Origin: Chryseobacterium bernardetii
GTDB taxonomy: Bacteria; Bacteroidota; Bacteroidia; Flavobacteriales; Weeksellaceae
Assembly (NCBI RefSeq): GCF_003815975.1
Contig: NZ_CP033932.1
Location: 2,585,501 to 2,649,500 of the forward strand
Direction of reading: 5' to 3'
Length of the DNA: 64,000 bases
A model generated the notes under the pieces. The model saw only the letters and a list, made by a program, of their open reading frames with translations. It made no database searches and had not been told where the DNA came from. Shown piece after piece: positions 48,146 through 57,452 of this stretch (its first letter is position 1; every line of letters starts with the position of its first letter). A program made the translations under genes and the position numbers.

Positions 48146-51100
48146 TATTCCTTTTATCGGTTTTGATATTGGAAAAGATTTCGGATGGGACTTTGATGTT
48201 TTATTTGGGCAGTACGGAAATCCTATCATCGGAATCAAAATAAAAAATCCTGTTGAGCAATATTCGGCAGATCCTGACAATTATCTGAATTTCCACACGG
48301 TTTTAAATCAGGTTGTATCTATTATAGGAGAGAGTAGAATCGTACAAAAGCTTGATATTTTTTCAAAAAAGAGATATACAGCCGAACAATCCAATCAATT
48401 TCTGCAACAGAAGTATTCGGAGCATTTTGAGGGGAGGCTTTTCAAAACTATTGAAACCATACTTTTCTTCACAGATATTGTCGATGATAAGCTGAAAAAG
48501 AAAATGAAGCACTACCATTTCTCTGACAAGAGTTATAAAGAGCTTCGTGATAAATGTCAAAAGGTATTTATGCTTTTGAAGCAAAGCGATTGCGAACCAG
48601 AATTTTTATTTGAAAAGGAGTTTGAACATTATATATCCGGCGTATTGTCGATGCAGTTTTCAGATGTTCCCACTTTTGATAATATTAAATCAACCAATGA
48701 ATATCTGCAGATAGGAAATAAGTTCGTTAAGAATATTTCATATGTCGATGTTGAAAACATTGATCTGCCTTCTGAGATAGAGCCTTATTCCATACTTGGT
48801 GGAAATGGCGCAGCTGCAGAAACGGCTGTTGATAATTTCACATTCATCAATGATTTGGAGGATTACGAAACCATCATTTACAATCAGGTAATTACGATTC
48901 CTCTTCAGGCACAACAACAGAGAGAACTCGACAAGAAAAAGAAAAAGCACGAAGGTGCAGCCAATAATTCTCCTTCCAATGCCATTATAGCGGAAGAAAT
49001 ACAAACTCTTCTGCATAACATCGCTATCGATGGGCAATTGGTTGTCAATGCGCATTTTTCCCTACTATTTTCAACAGACACATTGGAAAAAATGGAGGGA
49101 ACACAATCCCTGATTGAAAATAAGCTATTCACGAAAGGGATCATCGTTTCCAAGAATGCCTACAATCAACTGGAACTCTTCCGGTCTGCCATTCCAGGGA
49201 ATGCCACAGAGCTCAGGGAATACGATCTTTTTATGACGACAAGCGAAGCGGCCTTGTGTTTTTTTTTTAAAGAGAGTTACCCCCTGAATGAAGAATCCAA
49301 TTTCTATTTGAGGTTTACAGACAGACAAGGAGTTCCATTAAAAGTTGATCCTGCTGACGTACCGATGAAAATTGGCAGAATTAACAATCGAAACAAATTT
49401 GTTTTAGGACCAAGTGGTTCAGGAAAGAGTTTCTTAATGAATAATATAATTGAGCAGTACCTTACCTATAATTATGATGTCGTCATCGTCGATACCGGAG
49501 ATTCTTATTCAGGAACCTGCAAATACAAAGGTGGGAGATACATTCAGTACACTGAAGAAAAGCCGATCACAATGAATCCTTTTCTGATGGATAAGAAAGA
49601 ATTCAATATTGAGAAAATAGAATTTTTGACCAATCTGATCTTCCTTATCTGGCAAGGTCCGGATGCGTCAATGTCATCTGCCCAGAAATCAATATTGGAC
49701 AATGTGCTGATGTCCTATTATCATCAATATTTTAATTCGGGAAGTGAATGGTATGAGAATAAAACTTCAGAAGAGTTAATTCTTTATTTGAATAAATACA
49801 ACATTCACGAAGAAGATATTTACGCTCAGTATGAGAGTAATGTTAATGAACGGCGGACATACTACGATGTTTTAGGAATTGCCTTCAATGCAAGTACTGA
49901 AGAGATCAAGGATGCAGGAAGAAGACTATTAAAATTCTATCATCCTGACAAGAACATCAATAATCCTGATTATGACAATGAAAAATTTTATACAGTTTAT
50001 GAAGCTTATGAAACGCTGGGTGATGAAGAGAGAAGAAGAATTTACAATGAAACCCAATTGATTCTTATCAGATCCAATGAAATCATCAAAAAGGACAAAA
50101 CGGAAGAAAACTGGGATGAATCATTTAGGAAAGCCATTATCATAAAAATCAAAGAACTTGAAGAGAAGTTGGATGCAAAAGAACTTTCCTTTAATGGTTT
50201 CTATGACTATTGCGACAAATTTCTTCCTCTTTATCTGAATAATAAGAAACACAGCATCACAGAAAGAGAATTTAACCTGAGAACTTTTCTATTCGTTCTG
50301 AGGGATTTTTACAAAGGTGGACGTTATGGAACAACGCTCAATGAAAATGCAGATAATACTTTATTTGATGAGTCATTTATCGTTTTCGAGATTGATAATG
50401 TTAAGGATAATCCCAAGCTTTTTCCAATCGTGACACTCATCATAATGGACACGTTCATCCAAAAAATGAGACTCAGAAAAGACCGCAGAAAAGCTCTGAT
50501 CATTGAAGAAGCGTGGAAAGCCATTGCAAGTAAACTGATGGGTGGATATATTTTGTATCTCTATAAAACAGTAAGAAAATTTTGGGGAGAAGCGGTGGTG
50601 GTAACACAGGAGTTGGATGACATTATTGGCAATGCTGTTGTAAAAGACAGTATCATCAACAATTCGGATACATTTATTCTTCTTGATCAGACCAAGTTCA
50701 AGGACAACTTTGACCGTATTGCAGCTTTGCTTTCATTAAATAAGGTGGAGCAGAACAAGATATTCACAATTAACAACCTTAACAACAAATTCGGACGTAG
50801 CAGATTCAAAGAATTTTATCTGAAACGTGGTTCCAAAGGAGAAGTTTACGGTAATGAAGTTTCAATAGAGCAGTACCTTACCTATACAACAGAGAAGCCT
50901 GAAAAGTCAGCAGTAGAGTATTATGTGCAGAAGTACGGAAGCTATGATGAAGCCCTTATTAAAATTGTATTTGATTTAAAAATTTTTGGAGACAACCTTG
51001 AAAATCTTGTTTCACTGGTCAATCTGTATCAGAATCCTCTAGACCAAAAGATTGTTTCCTATTACAACAGGATGAAAAATGAGAACAAAGGCAAAAATGT

Positions 51101-51188
51101 TTTCAAGGTCATTTCACAGGAGCTTGAAGATCATCAAATCAGTTTTTCAGAATTAATCAATAAAAATTATCTGTATGAAAAAGTTTAG
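48117..51188 (+). CDS. traG: TraG, conjugation ATPase with inserted DnaJ J-domain
   Basis: This 1023-residue VirB4-type ATPase is longer than the usual roughly 830 residues. Walker A is GPSGSGKS (431-438), Walker B is LIIEEA (794-799), and the C-terminal half matches TraG (FVLRDFYKGGRYGTTLNENA, KTVRKFWGEAVVVTQELDDI, NNSDTFILLDQTKFKDNFDR). Between them, about residues 577-655, sits a complete J-domain: RRTYYDVLGIAFNASTEEIK, the HPD motif (609-611) in FYHPDKN, and YEAYETLGDEERRRIYNE. A J-domain recruits and stimulates Hsp70 (DnaK). It may help assemble or disassemble the secretion complex or unfold substrates. Confidence 0.9.
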   Translation: MSKIKKQAFDIPFIGFDIGKDFGWDFDVLFGQYGNPIIGIKIKNPVEQYSADPDNYLNFHTVLNQVVSIIGESRIVQKLDIFSKKRYTAEQSNQFLQQKYSEHFEGRLFKTIETILFFTDIVDDKLKKKMKHYHFSDKSYKELRDKCQKVFMLLKQSDCEPEFLFEKEFEHYISGVLSMQFSDVPTFDNIKSTNEYLQIGNKFVKNISYVDVENIDLPSEIEPYSILGGNGAAAETAVDNFTFINDLEDYETIIYNQVITIPLQAQQQRELDKKKKKHEGAANNSPSNAIIAEEIQTLLHNIAIDGQLVVNAHFSLLFSTDTLEKMEGTQSLIENKLFTKGIIVSKNAYNQLELFRSAIPGNATELREYDLFMTTSEAALCFFFKESYPLNEESNFYLRFTDRQGVPLKVDPADVPMKIGRINNRNKFVLGPSGSGKSFLMNNIIEQYLTYNYDVVIVDTGDSYSGTCKYKGGRYIQYTEEKPITMNPFLMDKKEFNIEKIEFLTNLIFLIWQGPDASMSSAQKSILDNVLMSYYHQYFNSGSEWYENKTSEELILYLNKYNIHEEDIYAQYESNVNERRTYYDVLGIAFNASTEEIKDAGRRLLKFYHPDKNINNPDYDNEKFYTVYEAYETLGDEERRRIYNETQLILIRSNEIIKKDKTEENWDESFRKAIIIKIKELEEKLDAKELSFNGFYDYCDKFLPLYLNNKKHSITEREFNLRTFLFVLRDFYKGGRYGTTLNENADNTLFDESFIVFEIDNVKDNPKLFPIVTLIIMDTFIQKMRLRKDRRKALIIEEAWKAIASKLMGGYILYLYKTVRKFWGEAVVVTQELDDIIGNAVVKDSIINNSDTFILLDQTKFKDNFDRIAALLSLNKVEQNKIFTINNLNNKFGRSRFKEFYLKRGSKGEVYGNEVSIEQYLTYTTEKPEKSAVEYYVQKYGSYDEALIKIVFDLKIFGDNLENLVSLVNLYQNPLDQKIVSYYNRMKNENKGKNVFKVISQELEDHQISFSELINKNYLYEKV

Positions 51189-51828
51189 TCTCCTATTTCT
51201 AGGATTCAGTAGTTTTTTATTTGCACAGAATACCTACATCGATCCTACGGTAACGGCTGCAATGATTCTGTATTCAGAAAATCTGAAAGCCAAGCAGAAC
51301 GAGGTTATCGAAGAAACATCAAAATTAAAGGATGCACAAACCTGGGTCGGAACCCAAATGGTAGCCGCCAATGATATTCAGAATAAAATATTAAAAGGTT
51401 TGAAAGAAGTTTCCGGAACACTACAAAACGGTATTCAGGTACAACAGATCTACACTGAGTTGAACAAATGCTACGATTATTCTGCTCAGGTTGTCCAATT
51501 GGCTTCGCAGCATCCGCAATATGCCATATTCGGTACCAAAGCTTCACAAAAAACCTATGAGCAAAGTCTGAAAATAGTCACCGATATTACGGATATTCTG
51601 GCATCTGGAGAACTGAATCTGGCTACTGCAGGAGATCGATATAAAATCCTGCATAATATCTCAGGAAATGTAAAAAATCTGAAACTATGGCTTTTGGCAA
51701 TAAAGCTAAGACTGGAAAAAGCCAATCGATTGGGATTTTGGAATTCCATCAATCCTTTTGCTGGATACATCAATACCGATAAAGGCATTGTGGAGAACAT
51801 AATGAATAAGTACAAGAGAAATTTTTAA
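51175..51828 (+). CDS. TraI-position exported protein 1 (VirB5-like)
   Basis: A 217-residue protein with a signal peptide ending FLFAQ, then a long helical region (SENLKAKQNEVIEETSKLKD, then QQIYTELNKCYDYSAQVVQL with ASQHPQYA) and the ending NTDKGIVENIMNKYKRNF. The final motif DKxIV..IM..YK is shared, with variation, by the next three genes. Located where CTnDOT has TraI. A periplasmic component of the transfer channel or minor pilin is likely. Starts 14 bp inside traG. Confidence 0.65.
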   Translation: MKKFSLLFLGFSSFLFAQNTYIDPTVTAAMILYSENLKAKQNEVIEETSKLKDAQTWVGTQMVAANDIQNKILKGLKEVSGTLQNGIQVQQIYTELNKCYDYSAQVVQLASQHPQYAIFGTKASQKTYEQSLKIVTDITDILASGELNLATAGDRYKILHNISGNVKNLKLWLLAIKLRLEKANRLGFWNSINPFAGYINTDKGIVENIMNKYKRNF

Positions 51829-51838
51829 AAGTCAAAAA

Positions 51839-52519
51839 ATGAAAAAGATTTTTCTAATGCTGACCATTCCTATTTACATCTTAATCACTTCTTCAAGCGG
51901 TGGTTCTACACCTGCGTGGCAACAGGAAAATGTTTCTTTTCCAATGATGGATCTGGAGATCAATGCAGCGATGAAAGAACACGACCGACAAAAAGAAATG
52001 AGACAGAAGCAGACTGCAAATGCCACTGTGGAAACAGTTAATCAATCACAATGGAAAGATTTCAAGGATAAGATTACCAAAGTACAGGACAGGTTACGAA
52101 TTGTATCATTTGCTGTTCAGGCAATACCAACAGGAATCGCTATGAGCAGAGAGATAACGAAGATTACGGATAATCAGACCACTATTATTAATGAAATCAT
52201 TACTGCACCATATTCAATCATAACTGTTCTGCCATCGCAAGTACAGTTTGTGGATGACCTCCAAATGGTCACTCGATTAATTACAGGAATCATCCTGTCT
52301 TATGGGGCAATCAACCAAATGGAAAAATCGGAACGAAAAATTTTGCTGGATTATGCATTGGATGAAGTCAAAGCAATAAGTAGAAACTCTACCCATATGC
52401 TTTTAAAGATAAGGGACATCAAAGCAAAGGTCTTACGTAACAAAAGAGCATTCCAGTACTATGTCAACAGAGATAAACAAGTTGTGGAAAGTATAATGAA
52501 TAACATCAAATCTTTTTAA
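51839..52519 (+). CDS. TraI-position exported protein 2
   Basis: A 226-residue protein with a hydrophobic N-terminal signal (FLMLTIPIYILITSSSGG), a charged helical region and QYYVNRDKQVVESIMNNIKS at the end. That is the same C-terminal pattern as its neighbours, with Y.N.DK.VV..IM. Only weakly similar otherwise. Probably part of the same periplasmic assembly. Confidence 0.6.
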   Translation: MKKIFLMLTIPIYILITSSSGGSTPAWQQENVSFPMMDLEINAAMKEHDRQKEMRQKQTANATVETVNQSQWKDFKDKITKVQDRLRIVSFAVQAIPTGIAMSREITKITDNQTTIINEIITAPYSIITVLPSQVQFVDDLQMVTRLITGIILSYGAINQMEKSERKILLDYALDEVKAISRNSTHMLLKIRDIKAKVLRNKRAFQYYVNRDKQVVESIMNNIKSF

Positions 52520-52520
52520 A

Positions 52521-53186
52521 ATGAAAAAAATATTAATACTTGGAGTCGTTGCGTTATCTAGTATTTTAGTAAAAAGCCAGCAGATTGTTATCAATGATAA
52601 ACTGTTATCACAAATCACGCTTAATCACGGTGTTCGACTGGCAAGTGAGCAGGCTTTTTTGGATTCCTATGAAAAACAAAAGGAGCTGTATGACGAAATC
52701 AACAACAAGACAACTCAAATTATTGCGATTCAGGAATACATCTATCAGCAGCTTAAAAATGTCAATTCAGCGCTTACACAAAGCAAGAAATTAATCTATC
52801 TGTATCAGTATTTAGGAAAGATTGCTACCAATTCCAACAAGATGCTGGATCTGTCGGCACAACATCCTGAATATGCAGTTCTGGTTTCAAAGTACTATAC
52901 TGAAATTGGTAAACAGGTTATTAAACTCCAACAGGAAGTTACCCAAGATGTCTTGAACGAAGACAAAGATTTCCTGATGGATGCAATGGACAGAGAAATG
53001 CTGATTGAGAAAGTTTTTACAAGGGTAAGAAATATCAATGGGAATATCCTTTATATCATTTTACGATTAGAGAATGCCAAGAAAATCCCATATCTGTTCC
53101 AAGTCCCTGTACTAAGAAATTACCTCAATGTCGATAAGGCGATTGTCGGTGATATTATTCAAAAATACAAACACCTATTCAACTAA
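52521..53186 (+). CDS. TraI-position exported protein 3 (paralogue of protein 1)
   Basis: A 221-residue protein with a signal peptide ending KSQ. It shares its layout with protein 1: LLSQITLNHGVRLASEQAFL, YDEINNKTTQIIAIQEYIYQ, then LSAQHPEYAVLVSKYY (compare ASQHPQYAIFGTKA), and the ending NVDKAIVGDIIQKYKHLFN. The gene follows the previous stop directly (1 bp). A tandem duplication with divergence is likely. Confidence 0.65.
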   Translation: MKKILILGVVALSSILVKSQQIVINDKLLSQITLNHGVRLASEQAFLDSYEKQKELYDEINNKTTQIIAIQEYIYQQLKNVNSALTQSKKLIYLYQYLGKIATNSNKMLDLSAQHPEYAVLVSKYYTEIGKQVIKLQQEVTQDVLNEDKDFLMDAMDREMLIEKVFTRVRNINGNILYIILRLENAKKIPYLFQVPVLRNYLNVDKAIVGDIIQKYKHLFN

Positions 53187-53190
53187 AACT

Positions 53191-54018
53191 ATGGAAAATC
53201 TACTTAAAAAAGGAAAACTTTTTCTCTTACTACTAGTTGCGGTAAATGGCTTTGGACAAAGTGTGAAAAGATTGAATGACCCTGCAATTGTTGCGCAGCA
53301 TAAAAGGATGACTTTTGAAAGCTGGGGTGATTGGCGTCCTTATCCTAAATATTTTCTGGGTATTCAAACCAATTTTGCTTATGCAACAGTTTGGGGAATG
53401 TGGGCTCCTAAAATTAACAGGGATTATAAAGATGGTGATGATATAAGACCTCTGAAACCAACCGGAGAACAGAATATACGATTTGCTCAACTGAAATTTC
53501 AGGAAGAAGAAGCGAAGAAGATCAAAGCTGCTTCCGATACAATTTATAAGAGAAGTGTTCAGGATCTTGCCCATTGGACTTCTGCTACGGTCGATGCAGA
53601 CCCGCTCTGGCTTTTATACTACAAGCGAATGCTGAAACCCATCACAGAGTTTCCAGACACACCACAGAATTTTATTGAATGGAGACTGAAAGATCAGCAG
53701 ACTTATGAAACACTCAATACGACTGGTACATTGAAAAGACTGCAGGAAGAACTTGATCTCATTAAAGATAAGTATTCTATGTCCCGCTCAATGGATATGC
53801 CAAGAGGAAAACGCTTTGTAATGTATCACGAAACGCTTATGAAATGGAGAAAATTTGTTCAGGAATTAAGAAAGCATAATAACAAAACGACTTTGCTTCT
53901 GGATTACAAAAATATACTGAATAGCCATTTACCCACAGCTTTACCGACGCAATGGGCACCTGCTTCAGATAGACAGATTGTTCAAAATGTGATGCAGCAA
54001 TACAAACACAGATACTAA
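53191..54018 (+). CDS. TraI-position exported protein 4
   Basis: A 275-residue protein from ATG 53191, where the signal peptide ending GFGQ begins; the longer frame overlaps the preceding gene. A less similar body (ESWGDWRPYPKYFLGIQTNF, then KETLNTTGTLKRLQEELDLI-type helices) but the same end, DRQIVQNVMQQYKHRY. So four consecutive proteins share the terminal motif. Function unknown. Confidence 0.6.
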   Translation: MENLLKKGKLFLLLLVAVNGFGQSVKRLNDPAIVAQHKRMTFESWGDWRPYPKYFLGIQTNFAYATVWGMWAPKINRDYKDGDDIRPLKPTGEQNIRFAQLKFQEEEAKKIKAASDTIYKRSVQDLAHWTSATVDADPLWLLYYKRMLKPITEFPDTPQNFIEWRLKDQQTYETLNTTGTLKRLQEELDLIKDKYSMSRSMDMPRGKRFVMYHETLMKWRKFVQELRKHNNKTTLLLDYKNILNSHLPTALPTQWAPASDRQIVQNVMQQYKHRY

Positions 54019-54019
54019 T

Positions 54020-55255
54020 ATGAATAGAAAATTGACATACTTTTTTTGCCTCTTTGCAATAGGATTACCAATAATGGGCTTTGCCCAGACCGATAGTGAT
54101 TACAGCAATCTGTTGCAGTTTTTAAAAGGCGACGGTGCTTTTGAAAAATGGTTTATGGAGGTGTTTACTAAATTGGACAACAGTGTACAGGATAGTGCGG
54201 AAGGTTCAGCTTTGGTAGGACGGGCTATAGGCGGATTGGGAGCATTGATGTATCTAGGATATATGGGATGGCAGATGGCAGCCGGAGATCGCGAATGGGA
54301 AATTGTACCAATGCTAAAACCTATTTTAATTGGATTCACACTGATTTACTGGACTGGATTTGTCAATCTAATTCAGGCACCTTTTGAAGCCATTGCAGAA
54401 CCGGGGATAGCCATCTTTAGTGACATCGAATCTGAGGTAAACGATTTGAGAATTGAAAGGTTCAAAAAACAACAGCAATTGTTGGATGCAGTCATCAGGT
54501 TAAATGCTGAAGAGGATGCCAAGCAGGAAGTAATCAATAATACCAGCGAGGATGTGGACGATTCGTGGTATGATATCAGCGAAGGCATTGATAAACTGTT
54601 GCAACCTATCAAGGAATGGCAGATCCGAATGGAGTTTCAATTACAAAAATTAGTGGCAGAAGTCATTGAGTTTATATGTTTATCCATACTAAGAATTTGT
54701 GTTTATCTCATCTTCTTTATCCAAAAAATATGGGCATATATATTAATAATTCTTGGCCCTATTGCAGTGGGAATGTCAATGATTCCCGGATTTGAAAATT
54801 CTTTATACAGTTGGGTTTCAAAATTCATCAATATCAACCTGTACACTTTTGTTGCCTATACTATTATCAATATTGGACAACAGCTGATCGCATCAGGCTA
54901 TACAATGGAGATTGAACGATATGATACGCTTTTAACCAATGGAATTATTACCAATTTGGATGCTTTAATGGTTTACGTGTCAAATTCCGGAATGATCTAC
55001 AATCAACTCTTTACCTGTGTGGCTTATATCGTCACAGGCATTGGAGTTCTGATGACCCCAACCATTGCCGACACAATTGTTACTGCAGGTGGAGCAGGGG
55101 CGATGACCAAAATGAAAAGTGCAGCAGGCAGAATTGCAAGCGGTGCAAAAACAGCGGTTTTGGCGGTCAAGACAGGCGGAGCATCCGCAGTGAAGTCTGC
55201 GGCGGCTGCTTCTGCATCAGGGAGGGTAAATGATGCAATGAAAAATAAAAAGTAA
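54020..55255 (+). CDS. traJ: TraJ, VirB6-like membrane protein
   Basis: A 411-residue protein with a signal peptide (ending MGFAQ) and several membrane helices (about residues 72-135 and 215-355), including IRICVYLIFFIQKIWAYILI-type and PIAVGMSMIPGFENSLYSWV. The C-terminal tail is Ala/Gly/Lys-rich. This is the polytopic TraJ of CTnDOT-type systems, forming the inner-membrane channel base. Starts 1 bp after the preceding gene. Confidence 0.85.
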   Translation: MNRKLTYFFCLFAIGLPIMGFAQTDSDYSNLLQFLKGDGAFEKWFMEVFTKLDNSVQDSAEGSALVGRAIGGLGALMYLGYMGWQMAAGDREWEIVPMLKPILIGFTLIYWTGFVNLIQAPFEAIAEPGIAIFSDIESEVNDLRIERFKKQQQLLDAVIRLNAEEDAKQEVINNTSEDVDDSWYDISEGIDKLLQPIKEWQIRMEFQLQKLVAEVIEFICLSILRICVYLIFFIQKIWAYILIILGPIAVGMSMIPGFENSLYSWVSKFININLYTFVAYTIINIGQQLIASGYTMEIERYDTLLTNGIITNLDALMVYVSNSGMIYNQLFTCVAYIVTGIGVLMTPTIADTIVTAGGAGAMTKMKSAAGRIASGAKTAVLAVKTGGASAVKSAAAASASGRVNDAMKNKK

Positions 55256-55276
55256 TCAGACTAAAAAAATTCGAGA

Positions 55277-55891
55277 ATGCTTATAAAAAATATAGAACAA
55301 AGAATTAAGATCAACAAGGTGGTTTCATTGGGAGCGATTGTATTTGCTGTCTTTATCATTATTGCAGGGTTTTTATTTGCCTACAAAATGATTCAGGATT
55401 CAAGAAAGTCAATTTATATTCTTGATAACGGAGTTCCGGTACTTGCCAAGCAGACCGATGTGCTTCTGAACAGACCTGTGGAATATAAAGCCCAAATCGA
55501 ATTATTCCACAGATTATTTTTTACGCTGGCTCCTGACGACTCCTATATCAAGGAAAATATCCAAAAATCATTATACCTCATTGATGATAGTGGAAAAAAA
55601 GAATACACCAATCTAAGGGAAAAGGGATTTTACAATCAGATCGTTGCTTCCAGCTCAATGGTCAGCATTCATACTGATTCTATTACTCTGAATATGGAAA
55701 ACAAGAAATTCCAGTATTTCGGAAAACAGATGATCACCAGAAAATCTTCTGTCATTACCCGAAAATTATTTACTGAAGGTTTCTTTGATGACATTATACG
55801 AAGTCCCAACAATCCGCACGGTGTTCTTCTTAAAAACTGGCGGATCATCAATAACGAAGAACTCTCTAACCAAAATAAAAACTCTTATTAA
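55277..55891 (+). CDS. traK: TraK, VirB8-like protein
   Basis: A 204-residue protein with an N-terminal membrane anchor (GAIVFAVFIIIAGFLFAYKM) and a periplasmic domain with RPVEYKAQIELFHRLFFTLA, NIQKSLYLIDDSGKKEYTNL and ITRKSSVITRKLFTEGFF. Matches TraK, the VirB8-like inner-membrane component. Followed 1 bp later by the TraL-position gene. Confidence 0.9.
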   Translation: MLIKNIEQRIKINKVVSLGAIVFAVFIIIAGFLFAYKMIQDSRKSIYILDNGVPVLAKQTDVLLNRPVEYKAQIELFHRLFFTLAPDDSYIKENIQKSLYLIDDSGKKEYTNLREKGFYNQIVASSSMVSIHTDSITLNMENKKFQYFGKQMITRKSSVITRKLFTEGFFDDIIRSPNNPHGVLLKNWRIINNEELSNQNKNSY

Positions 55892-55892
55892 A

Positions 55893-56246
55893 ATGAATGC
55901 TTTTGTTAAAAAGATTGGGCAGAAATGGTTTGCCTGGACAGTCAAAAACCCTAAGGAATTTTTTATGTATTCGATGGCTTTCCTATCAGTTTCCTTCATC
56001 ATATCAATTGTGCAAGGAATATTCTTTCCTTCTGATATGACATTTAAAATCAAGCCTCCTGTGCTTTATTCCAAAAGTTCGGTAGGTCAAAATACTTTAA
56101 AAAGTAATGATAAGGAAATGAAAAAAATAGTGGTTGAACTCCAGTCACTCAAAGTAAAAAGAGATCAGCAAAAACTACGGAAAGATGACAGCCTTAGAAT
56201 AGAATATCTGTTTAACCAATACCAACACTTAAAAAATGGACATTAA
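55893..56246 (+). CDS. TraL-position membrane protein
   Basis: A 117-residue protein from ATG 55893 right after the traK stop; the longer open frame from 55785 lies inside traK and is rejected. It has a membrane helix (FFMYSMAFLSVSFIISIVQG) and a charged C-terminal helix (LQSLKVKRDQQKLRKDDSLR). In CTnDOT a small membrane protein TraL follows TraK; the name is by position. Confidence 0.6.
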   Translation: MNAFVKKIGQKWFAWTVKNPKEFFMYSMAFLSVSFIISIVQGIFFPSDMTFKIKPPVLYSKSSVGQNTLKSNDKEMKKIVVELQSLKVKRDQQKLRKDDSLRIEYLFNQYQHLKNGH

Positions 56247-57447
56247 TAAAATCAACTTTAAAGAAAAGAAATATGTTCTGCCACTCCTTGCTCTGCCGTT
56301 CGTTTGTCTTTTTGCATATGTAGGTGCTCAATTTATGAAAGAAGATAAACCTGCAGACAAACCGAAAGAGCTTTCTATGTCACTTGGTGAATCTCAGGAT
56401 TCCATTATGACCAAAAATGATGCGTATGATGCATTCTTTAAAAAGGAGGATAACAGAACAATGCTTGGAGGATTGGACAAGGAACAGGATAGTCTGCTAA
56501 GCTATGACGACCAATTGTCGTTAGCTCAGAAAAGAAGGATTGATTCTTTAAAAGCTGTCAATTCAAGGCAGAGTCAATATGAGACCACAGGAAATCCATC
56601 ATCCTATTATGATCCTAAGCAGGGTAAAGAAGATCAGGACTATAAAAGATCAACTGAGATTATTAAAATGCTAAATGACAAATCCTACGGAAAAGCAGAA
56701 GATAATATTCAGATTATAAAGCCTAAAACAAAAGAACAAAATACACAGCAAGATCCTGTAAAATATCTAAAGCAGCAAATGCTGGTGATGGATTCTTTAG
56801 AGAAAGCAAGAGATCCCGAGTATCAAAGCAAGCTGGCGGCTGAACAAAAGTTAAAAGCCAATAAAGAAAAGATGGACGAGTTCCTTAACTCTACTTTCAA
56901 CGTCAGTAAGTCTGGTATCAATAATGACTTCAACGCCATTTATAAAGACAAGGAAAATAGTTTTATCAAGGCTGTTATCGATGAAAACAACAAAGGATTT
57001 TTAGGAAGCAGGATTAGATTCAGGTTGCTGGAAGACATCTTTGTTGGAAACAGAAAGATCAGTAAAGGTTCCATTTTATATGGTCAGATTTCTGGATTTA
57101 CAATGCAGCGAGTTGACTTGAAAATCATTTCGGTATTTGCTAAGGGAGAGATCTTTCCAATCAACCTATCTATCTACGATGTTGATGGTATGAAAGGATT
57201 GTATGTTCCACAAAGTGTTTTTAGAGATATGATCCGTGAAATGGGAAGCAATTCTGTGCAAGGAACACAGATGGATATGGGAGGAGAAGGATTTTTTACC
57301 ACCATTGGTTCCAAATTATTTACGTCCACCTCCAAATCGATTGCGAATCTCATTAAAACCAACAAAGCCAAATTGAAATACAACTCTTATGTATTTCTGA
57401 TTGACGAAAAACAATTGAAAGAGTCACAAAACCAACCAAAACCTTAA
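56236..57447 (+). CDS. traM: TraM, VirB10-like protein
   Basis: A 403-residue protein with an N-terminal membrane helix (LPLLALPFVCLFAYVGAQFM), a long disordered, charged region and a C-terminal beta domain: AVIDENNKGFLGSRIRFRLL, GNRKISKGSILYGQISGF and QRVDLKIISVFAKGEIFPIN. This is TraM, which spans the envelope like VirB10. Overlaps the preceding gene by 11 bp. Confidence 0.9.
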   Translation: MDINKINFKEKKYVLPLLALPFVCLFAYVGAQFMKEDKPADKPKELSMSLGESQDSIMTKNDAYDAFFKKEDNRTMLGGLDKEQDSLLSYDDQLSLAQKRRIDSLKAVNSRQSQYETTGNPSSYYDPKQGKEDQDYKRSTEIIKMLNDKSYGKAEDNIQIIKPKTKEQNTQQDPVKYLKQQMLVMDSLEKARDPEYQSKLAAEQKLKANKEKMDEFLNSTFNVSKSGINNDFNAIYKDKENSFIKAVIDENNKGFLGSRIRFRLLEDIFVGNRKISKGSILYGQISGFTMQRVDLKIISVFAKGEIFPINLSIYDVDGMKGLYVPQSVFRDMIREMGSNSVQGTQMDMGGEGFFTTIGSKLFTSTSKSIANLIKTNKAKLKYNSYVFLIDEKQLKESQNQPKP

Positions 57448-57452
57448 AAGCA

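Noticed and set aside
55785..55892. Extended start for the TraL-position gene
   Set aside because: The extra 36 codons overlap the traK end in another frame, and ATG 55893 follows directly after the traK stop.
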